Part shown: positions 54,900 to 60,744 of the stretch, piece by piece
Layout: each line of letters opens with the position of its first letter
How positions within the stretch are numbered: the first letter of the stretch is position 1
Source of the DNA: Burkholderiaceae bacterium
GTDB taxonomy: Bacteria; Pseudomonadota; Gammaproteobacteria; Burkholderiales; Burkholderiaceae_E
Reading direction: 5' to 3'
Assembly (NCBI GenBank): GCA_900299025.1
Contig: OMIE01000049.1
Coordinates: forward strand, 1-60,744
DNA: 60,744 nucleotides
Made by a program: the position numbers and the translations under genes
The notes under the pieces: generated by a model
Database searches by the model: none
What the model was told of the DNA's origin: nothing
Seen by the model: the letters and a program-made list of their open reading frames with translations, nothing else

Positions 54900-55562
54900 C
54901 TAGTTGCCCGCAGATCCGCGGTTGACTATCAAACCCAAATCGAGCATTTGCTTGATCAGTCGATTGATCGCCAATGCTCGATGGCTCATGCTGTTTTTCT
55001 GAGCTATAGGCATCTCGGCAGCGGTCAGTAACTGACCATCAGGAAGAAAGTGGGGATCGTAGCCAAACCCAGCTTCACCCCTCGCCTCACGCAGCCACCG
55101 TCCATGCCATCGACCCTCGGCAATGAGGGGTACTGGGTCCTCGGGCCATCGCAACAGCACTAAAACGCAAATAAAATACGCTGCGGAGATTTGACCATTA
55201 AGTTGTTGATTTACAAGCTTATTGTTTGCATCGTCATGATGAGGTCCGCCGTGCAATTCCGCCCATCGGGCTGAAAGCACGCCAGGTTGGTCCTTGAGTA
55301 AAGCAATGCAAATCCCCGAGTCGTCTGCAAGTGCGGCACGGCCCGTACGACGTGAGGCGGCTCTCGCCTTGGTCAAGGCGTTTTCAAGAAAGCTGGCATG
55401 AGGTTCAGCAGGCGCTTCGATACCAAGTTCTCGCTGCGACCAGAGTCTAAGTCCATAAGGGGCAAGTAGACTTTGAAACTCAAGAAGCTTTCCTTCGTTT
55501 GAACTAGCGAGAACTAAATCGTCGATCAAAGTCACACCTGCCTGGGATTTCGCGCGAACCAT
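54900..55562 (-). CDS. rdgB: dITP/XTP pyrophosphatase RdgB
   Basis: A 220-residue Ham1/RdgB-family protein with LASSNEGKLLEF (N-terminal substrate loop), ALADDSGICI with the catalytic Asp pair, FGYDPHF and the SHRALA end. It hydrolyses dITP, dHapTP and XTP so that wrong purines stay out of DNA. The ATG at 55562 abuts the rph stop. The first 13 residues (MVRAKSQAGVTLI) are an extension compared with E. coli. Confidence 0.94.
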   Translation of the reverse strand: MVRAKSQAGVTLIDDLVLASSNEGKLLEFQSLLAPYGLRLWSQRELGIEAPAEPHASFLENALTKARAASRRTGRAALADDSGICIALLKDQPGVLSARWAELHGGPHHDDANNKLVNQQLNGQISAAYFICVLVLLRWPEDPVPLIAEGRWHGRWLREARGEAGFGYDPHFLPDGQLLTAAEMPIAQKNSMSHRALAINRLIKQMLDLGLIVNRGSAGN

Positions 55563-56339
55563 TCACGAAAGCCAGCAGGCTTGCTGTGACTTAAGGAGCT
55601 GCTTGATGCCCTTATCGGCCAAATCGAGCATCACCGTGGCCTGCTCGCGGCTAAATGGCTCGCCTTCTGCCGTACCTTGAACCTCGATAAGGCCTCCACT
55701 TGATGTCATCACGACATTCATGTCGGTGTCGCACCGCGAGTCTTCGTCGTAGTCCAAGTCAAGGAGTACCTCGCCATCGCGCATTCCCACGCTCACAGCG
55801 GCGACCCAAGCCTTTAAAGCCATTTCGCTTGCCTTTCCATGCTTTTGCATCCAATGCAAAGCATCCGCAATTGCAAGGCAGGCACCCGTGATCGACGCGC
55901 ATCGTGTACCACCGTCAGCTTGCAAGACGTCACAGTCAACAGTAATCGTGTGCTCTCCAATCGCTCGTAAATCGACTACGGCACGAAGACTTCTTCCGAT
56001 GAGGCGTTGGATTTCCTGGGTACGGCCGCTTTGTTTACCTCTCGCCGCTTCCCGATCACCCCTTGTATGCGTCGCCCTTGGCAGCATGCCGTACTCGGCA
56101 GTGACCCAGCCCTGTCCACGCCCTCTCAGGAAACCAGGAACTTTGGCTTCAACCGAAGCGGTGCAAAGTACTTTGGTGTGTCCAATCTCGATGAGCACGG
56201 CGCCTTCAGCATATCGAGTCGCCTGGCGTGTAAGCCTCACAACCCGCAGTTCATCGTGGCTTCGACCGCTTGGTCGAAACGAAGGGCTCGATTGCGCCAA
56301 ATCGTCGCCCAAGGGTTCCGAGTTGTTTTGCGAGAGCAT
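55563..56339 (-). CDS. rph: Ribonuclease PH
   Basis: A 258-residue phosphorolytic exoribonuclease: [11 protein letters not shown] start, [16 protein letters not shown] and the catalytic stretch [19 protein letters not shown]. It trims tRNA 3' ends using phosphate. The start at 56339 (or 56342, two ATGs in a row) has a strong AAGGAGG, which rules out a much longer frame reaching 56570 that would overlap the divergent yicC gene. The N-terminus has about 20 extra residues before the family start. Confidence 0.94.
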   Translation of the reverse strand: MLSQNNSEPLGDDLAQSSPSFRPSGRSHDELRVVRLTRQATRYAEGAVLIEIGHTKVLCTASVEAKVPGFLRGRGQGWVTAEYGMLPRATHTRGDREAARGKQSGRTQEIQRLIGRSLRAVVDLRAIGEHTITVDCDVLQADGGTRCASITGACLAIADALHWMQKHGKASEMALKAWVAAVSVGMRDGEVLLDLDYDEDSRCDTDMNVVMTSSGGLIEVQGTAEGEPFSREQATVMLDLADKGIKQLLKSQQACWLS

Positions 56340-56417
56340 CATTTGGCCTCCTTTTGTTCTGCCGCGGCGCATAATCGCACAATCGTCGAGCAATCGCGCT
56401 CGTTCACGGGAAGATCG

Positions 56418-57413
56418 ATGGGCAAAGCAATAACTCAAAGCGTTAGGAGCATGACCGGCTTCGGCACGGCCGAATGCGTGGAGATGGGCTGGCACTTCGC
56501 TGTCGATATTCGAAGTGTCAACGGCCGCTTTCTCGACTTTTCGCTCCGCTGCCCCGAAGAGATCCGTCAAATCGAAGCTTGGTTACGTGAACAGGTCAAT
56601 GCGGCAACTCAGCGCGGCAAGCTAGAAATGCGGATTCAAGTGCGGCATCAACATGCGCCACCAGAGGCCCTTCAAATCAATGAAAAGCTCATGGCAAATC
56701 TTCTTTCCTTGGTCTCTGACATCAAGGAAGAACTGCAGGATGTAGCAGCCGTCTCCCCACTGGATTTGCTCCAGTTTCCAGGGATGATTCTTGATGCCAG
56801 CCATGTTGATCAAGATGTTCTGCACGAGATTGTTAAGAGGCTCACCCCAATGGCGCTTAAAAGCCTCGCCGAAAGCCGCGAGGCGGAGGGAGAGCGACTC
56901 GCGAGCTTTTTGCGCCAACGATTAAATGCAATCAGAGACCTTTGCACAACGCTCGAAGCACAGTTGCCTGATTGGTCCATCGCTCTCGAGCGGCGACTAA
57001 AGGAGCGCCTCGCTTCGTTAGGACTGGGCATGGATGCTAAATCGAGTCCTATCGAATTTGAACCCACTGCAAAGGTCAGCAGTCCTCACGAAGGCAAAGG
57101 CCCTTTAACAGACGCGCAGCTACAGCATTCATTGGAGTTTCAACAACGTATTGCGCAGGAGCTTAGCCTATTCGCTATAAAATCTGATGTTGCTGAGGAG
57201 CTTTCCAGGCTTAGGGCTCACAGCGATGCCATCGATGAGATATTGAATCGAGGGGGGGCTTGCGGTAAGCGCCTCGACTTTATGATGCAAGAGTTACAAC
57301 GAGAGGCCAATACCTTGGGATCGAAATCGCATATGCTTGAGCAATCTAGGGCGTCGGTTGATTTAAAGGTTCTGATCGAGCAAATGCGCGAACAAGTGCA
57401 AAATTTAGAGTAG
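56418..57413 (+). CDS. yicC: YicC family endoribonuclease
   Basis: A 331-residue protein of the YicC/YloC family: [10 protein letters not shown] near the N-terminus, [20 protein letters not shown], and the DUF1732 C-terminal half with [20 protein letters not shown] (20 residues) and NTLGSK. In E. coli YicC is an endoribonuclease affecting small-RNA and mRNA turnover. Two starts are possible: ATG 56418 with GGGA at a good distance, or ATG 56451 with AGGAG too close. I use 56418. It is divergent from rph and heads yicC-gmk-rpoZ-spoT. Confidence 0.9.
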   Translation: MGKAITQSVRSMTGFGTAECVEMGWHFAVDIRSVNGRFLDFSLRCPEEIRQIEAWLREQVNAATQRGKLEMRIQVRHQHAPPEALQINEKLMANLLSLVSDIKEELQDVAAVSPLDLLQFPGMILDASHVDQDVLHEIVKRLTPMALKSLAESREAEGERLASFLRQRLNAIRDLCTTLEAQLPDWSIALERRLKERLASLGLGMDAKSSPIEFEPTAKVSSPHEGKGPLTDAQLQHSLEFQQRIAQELSLFAIKSDVAEELSRLRAHSDAIDEILNRGGACGKRLDFMMQELQREANTLGSKSHMLEQSRASVDLKVLIEQMREQVQNLE

Positions 57414-57439
57414 CATCCCCGCCGAGCGGATCAATCAGC

Positions 57440-58078
57440 ATGGAACAGCGATTCCTCAAAGCGTCCCTATTTGTCATTGTCGCTCCTTCGGGCGCAGGTA
57501 AAACCACACTTGTTCATGCGCTGCTTCGCTCTCGACCAGGCATCAAGCTCTCGATATCGACCACGACAAGACTGCCCAGACAATCTGAACGTCACGGGGA
57601 GCATTACTTTTTTGTTGATGAGGCAAGATTCGTCGAACTGCAAAAAAATGGACAGTTTCTCGAGTCGGCTTTTGTGCACGGGCATTATTACGGGACTTCC
57701 AGTTCGTTCGTCGACGAAACACTCGCTAATGGCGATGATCTTTTACTCGAAATCGATTGCCAAGGTGCATCACAAATTAAGCGACTTTTTCCAGAGGCAG
57801 TCATTATTTTCATTGCACCGCCATCGGTTGAAGAGCTGAGACGGCGGCTCCATGCACGTGCCCAAGATGACGAGGCAACGATTGCTCGACGCATTGAAGG
57901 CGCGAAAAAGGAACTCCAGCGCGCACACGAAGCTGACTACCTTGTGATTAATGATGATTTCGATCAAGCCCTGCTTGATTTACAGCGTATCGTTGAAGCT
58001 TCCGCGCTAAGGTATCATCTGCGCTTGTCGCGTTTTCCACTGCTTGCTGAGCGGCTCGGATTACGCTCCGCACCTTAA
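57440..58078 (+). CDS. gmk: Guanylate kinase
   Basis: A 212-residue P-loop kinase: APSGAGKTTL (15-24), the GMP-binding SISTTTRLPRQSERHGEHYF and the lid IARRIEGAKKEL. It phosphorylates GMP to GDP, feeding both GTP and the ppGpp made by the SpoT encoded downstream. It starts 26 nt after yicC. Confidence 0.96.
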   Translation: MEQRFLKASLFVIVAPSGAGKTTLVHALLRSRPGIKLSISTTTRLPRQSERHGEHYFFVDEARFVELQKNGQFLESAFVHGHYYGTSSSFVDETLANGDDLLLEIDCQGASQIKRLFPEAVIIFIAPPSVEELRRRLHARAQDDEATIARRIEGAKKELQRAHEADYLVINDDFDQALLDLQRIVEASALRYHLRLSRFPLLAERLGLRSAP

Positions 58079-58096
58079 CGAAATCGCTGGATGATC

Positions 58097-58300
58097 ATGG
58101 CAAGAATTACCGTAGAAGATTGTTTAAAGAGTATCCCCAATCGCTTTGAACTAACACTGGCTGCAACCTATCGGGCAAGAATGCTCGCCCAAGGGCATGC
58201 CCCAAAAATTGAATCCAAGGATAAGCCTACCGTTGCCGCATTGAGAGAAATCGCTGCGGGTAAAGTCGGACAGGAAATGCTCAGGCGTGTCCCAACTTAG
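58097..58300 (+). CDS. rpoZ: RNA polymerase omega subunit
   Basis: A 67-residue protein starting [20 protein letters not shown], with AATYRARML and [15 protein letters not shown]-like C-terminal part (here [17 protein letters not shown]), the omega signature. It binds the beta' subunit and forms part of a ppGpp site. An ATG two codons upstream (58091) is possible, but the family starts at MARI. The rpoZ-spoT pairing is conserved. Confidence 0.95.
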   Translation: MARITVEDCLKSIPNRFELTLAATYRARMLAQGHAPKIESKDKPTVAALREIAAGKVGQEMLRRVPT

Positions 58301-58455
58301 GTCAAGTCTCCGACCCACAAATCCACGAAACGATCGAAAATTCAAGCGGGCGAACTTGCAGCATTCATCGTGTTGTACCGTACGCTTGCCTTCAGTTTAG
58401 AGGAACACTCTCCTTTGGTGCTTGACTGGCGGCGTTTGCACGTCAGAATAAAAGC

Positions 58456-60744
58456 ATGAGTGAACCACTTTACCAAACGAAACCCCACAACCCCCCGGTT
58501 CCGGCAAGCACACCGTCGAGCGAAACGCTGGAACGTCCCTTTGGGGCTAGCCAACGAGCTGGATCGATGGTGGCGCGCAGCAGCCAATTTCGGCTCTCAG
58601 AGGAAGGCTTCTTTATTGCTCCGGACCATAAATCGATTGCCTCGATTGGTTCGCTTACCGCGAAATTAGAAGCCTATTTATCGCGAGCGGACATCAAGCG
58701 TGTTCGCGCAGCCTACAGACTCGCGGATGAAGCTCATTTGGGCCAATTCAGGCAAAGTGGCGAGCCCTATGTTTCGCATCCGATCGCTGTGGCCGAGATT
58801 TGCGCCGCATGGAAGCTCGATGTCGACTCGTTGATGGCAGCCTTATTGCACGACACGATCGAGGACAGTGGAATCAGCAAAGAAGAGCTGAGTGTTCAGT
58901 TTGGTGTTTCAGTGGCTGAGCTGGTCGATGGTCTGTCAAAACTCGACAAGATGGAGTTTCAAACTCGTGCCCACGCGCAGGCTGAGTCGTTTCGCAAGAT
59001 GCTTCTAGCAATGGCTAATGATGTCCGCGTGATTTTGATCAAATTAGCAGATCGATTGCACAATATGCGGACACTGACCGCTGTGTCGCCGCAAAAGGCT
59101 AGACGGATCGCTGATGAAACGATTGAGATCTATGCGCCCATTGCAAATCGCCTTGGCCTTCACAGCATTTTCCTCGAACTACTCGACCTCAGTTTCCGGC
59201 ACAGTCACCCAAATCGTTACAAAATTTTACGGAAAGCGGTATTATCTGCTCGTGGCAACCGGAGAGAAGTGCTCAGCCGGATTGTTGATGCGACTCAGCG
59301 AGTTTTGCCTCAATGGGGCGTCGACGCCGAGGTGACTGGTCGCGAAAAGTCCTTGTATGGCATCTATCGCAAGATGCGCGAGAAACGCCTCAGTTTCTCT
59401 CAGGTTCTCGACGTGTATGGCTTTCGAATCATCGTACCAACCATTGCAGATTGTTATAAGTCTCTTGGCGCTCTTCATGCAACCTTCAAGCCTATTTTAG
59501 GACGATTTAAAGACTATATCGCCATCCCTAAAGTCAATGGTTATCAGTCCTTGCACACAACGTTGATTGGCCCCTTTGGGACGCCAGTCGAGTTTCAGAT
59601 TCGAACTCAAGAGATGCAACGCATCGCCGAATCAGGCGTAGCCTCGCATTGGCTATACAAAGCCAAGGATGAGAGCTTTTCGGATCTACAACGCGAGACA
59701 CATCAGTGGCTCAAGTCCTTACTTGACATCCAAAGTAACACTGGCGATTCACTCGAATTTATCGAACATGTCAAAGTCGATCTTTTCCCCGATGCTGTTT
59801 ATATATTCACACCGAAGGGTGATATCAGAGCGCTTCCAAAGGGCTCTACAGTGATCGATTTTGCGTACTCTGTGCATACCGACATTGGTAACCATGCGGT
59901 TGGGGCAACCATCAACGGTGAAATTTCCCCGCTTAGCACCGTACTTAGGAGCGGTGATCGAATCATTGTTAATATCGATCCAATTTCTAAGCCTGACCCG
60001 GTCTGGTTGAGTTTTGTTCGCACAGGTAAAGCACGAGCCGAGATCCGACACTATTTGCGGACAATGAATCATCGCGAATCGATCGAATTGGGTAAACGTC
60101 TTCTAGAGCACTCCATGCAGGCCATGCATCTGCGTTTAGACGAAATCAGCACTCAGGCGATTGAGCGAGGGGCTCGCGATATTGGTGCACATAGCGTCGA
60201 CGATCTTTTTGCAAAGGTTGGTTTGGGGATTCAACTTGCTCCAGCAGTGGCGCGTACGATTGCATTGATGGCTGGACATCGTGGGGCGACATCGGCGTTT
60301 TTAGCAGCGGTGCATGCAGCGCCTATTCAAGTGCACGGTACTGAAGGATCTGCTGTTACATTTTCTCCCTGCTGTCATCCGATTCCAGGTGACAGCATTT
60401 TTGGTCATTTGCGAGGGGGCCACGGCTTAGTGATTCATCGGACTGATTGCGGTGTTGCGATTCGATCGCGCGTCAAAGACAGCGAGCGCTGGGTAGAGGC
60501 TGAGTGGTCTGAGCCCATTAATGGTCTATTTCGGACTGACATTAAGGTAACCGTACATGACGGCCAAGGCGTTCTCGGCAAAATTGCTGCTGAGATTGCT
60601 GCGGAGGGAATCAATATTTCACAAGTCCACACAGAGTCGACGTCTGACAGCATGGCAACGATGTTGTTTGCCTTGAGCGTGAGGCATCGGACGCATCTTG
60701 CAAGCCTGATGCGAAGGCTACGAAAGATGGCTGAGGTCGCCAAG
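58456..60744 (+). CDS. spoT: Bifunctional (p)ppGpp synthetase/hydrolase SpoT, cut at the window end
   Basis: 763 residues are visible with no stop; only a few C-terminal residues should be missing. After an unconserved N-terminal tail of about 65 residues comes the HD hydrolase domain (LLHDTIED, His132-Asp133), so hydrolysis should be active. The synthetase domain (VYGFRIIV near residue 320, then RFKDYIAIPKVNGYQSLHT), TGS domain (VDLFPDAVYIFTPKGDI), helical region with a conserved CCHPIPGD motif and a C-terminal ACT domain (VTVHDGQGVLGKIAAEI) follow. It makes and removes the stringent alarmone. It starts 155 nt after rpoZ; that gap shows nothing I can name. Confidence 0.96.
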   Translation, partial: MSEPLYQTKPHNPPVPASTPSSETLERPFGASQRAGSMVARSSQFRLSEEGFFIAPDHKSIASIGSLTAKLEAYLSRADIKRVRAAYRLADEAHLGQFRQSGEPYVSHPIAVAEICAAWKLDVDSLMAALLHDTIEDSGISKEELSVQFGVSVAELVDGLSKLDKMEFQTRAHAQAESFRKMLLAMANDVRVILIKLADRLHNMRTLTAVSPQKARRIADETIEIYAPIANRLGLHSIFLELLDLSFRHSHPNRYKILRKAVLSARGNRREVLSRIVDATQRVLPQWGVDAEVTGREKSLYGIYRKMREKRLSFSQVLDVYGFRIIVPTIADCYKSLGALHATFKPILGRFKDYIAIPKVNGYQSLHTTLIGPFGTPVEFQIRTQEMQRIAESGVASHWLYKAKDESFSDLQRETHQWLKSLLDIQSNTGDSLEFIEHVKVDLFPDAVYIFTPKGDIRALPKGSTVIDFAYSVHTDIGNHAVGATINGEISPLSTVLRSGDRIIVNIDPISKPDPVWLSFVRTGKARAEIRHYLRTMNHRESIELGKRLLEHSMQAMHLRLDEISTQAIERGARDIGAHSVDDLFAKVGLGIQLAPAVARTIALMAGHRGATSAFLAAVHAAPIQVHGTEGSAVTFSPCCHPIPGDSIFGHLRGGHGLVIHRTDCGVAIRSRVKDSERWVEAEWSEPINGLFRTDIKVTVHDGQGVLGKIAAEIAAEGINISQVHTESTSDSMATMLFALSVRHRTHLASLMRRLRKMAEVAK

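Noticed and set aside
56007-56417. Long N-terminal extension of yicC antisense to rph
   Set aside because: The sequence is unconserved and lies entirely over rph and its ribosome binding site; YicC family sequence begins after 56418.
58301-58455. Promoter or small RNA before spoT
   Set aside because: No convincing -35/-10 pair or stem-loop with a U-tract could be found by eye in this 155-nt gap.

Overview
The window is a 60.7 kb stretch of bacterial chromosome, almost entirely coding. Gene content and order point to a betaproteobacterium of the order Burkholderiales. Blocks typical of that group are ndk-rlmN-rodZ-ispG-hisS-yfgM-bamB-der-hfq-hflX-hflK-hflC-hisZ-purA-hpt-rnr-rlmB, surE-pcm-nlpD, glnA-ntrB-ntrC, and rph-rdgB-hemW divergent from yicC-gmk-rpoZ-spoT. 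G+C is moderate by eye, about 50-54 %, which is lower than in Bordetella or Burkholderia. The species cannot be named from the sequence alone. I see no insertion sequence, phage, CRISPR array, rRNA or plasmid function.

Layout. Positions 1-5100 hold the 3' end of an ArnT-like membrane glycosyltransferase, tRNA-Arg(ACG), an MFS carrier, a short-chain dehydrogenase, an M20 peptidase and a GNAT acetyltransferase. Positions 5100-8400 hold an FtsX-type permease with no ATPase beside it and the queuosine-precursor transporter YhhQ. Positions 8590-13275 are a complete amino-acid-type ABC importer in the order livG-livF-livH-livM-livK. Positions 13460-15205 hold a NarL-type regulator divergent from a CysQ-like phosphatase. 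Positions 15038-33404 are one long minus-strand housekeeping block. It covers RNA modification and decay (rlmB, rnr, rlmN, hfq), purine synthesis (hpt, purA, ndk), histidine synthesis and charging (hisZ, hisS), membrane-protease control (hflKC), ribosome GTPases (der, hflX), outer-membrane assembly (bamB, yfgM), isoprenoids (ispG) and a miniature RodZ. Positions 33560-39570 hold a Bax-inhibitor-like protein, rlmD, an exonuclease, nlpD, pcm, surE and a CBS-domain protein. Positions 39769-45240 hold metY, a hydrolase, DUF2069, dusA, a second NarL-type regulator, a DMT exporter and tRNA-Ala/tRNA-Glu. Positions 45329-60744 hold folD, prlC, xth, the nitrogen regulon core, and the nucleotide/ppGpp block ending in spoT, which is cut by the window edge.

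Nitrogen theme: ntrB and ntrC sit beside glnA. The DNA upstream of glnA carries a textbook sigma-54 promoter (GG-N10-GC) and a cluster of NtrC sites, one with a perfect 12-bp inverted repeat, partly inside the 3' end of hemW.

The window is mostly ordinary and I found no convincing new multi-gene system. The points most worth a second look are: purA is broken by a single missing base; RNase R has lost its N-terminal helix-turn-helix domain and abuts tRNA-Leu; RodZ is reduced to its cytoplasmic domain and one membrane helix; an NlpD-like protein lacks LysM and has no rpoS next to it; two related orphan NarL-type regulators are present; and several perfect palindromes occur in intergenic DNA.
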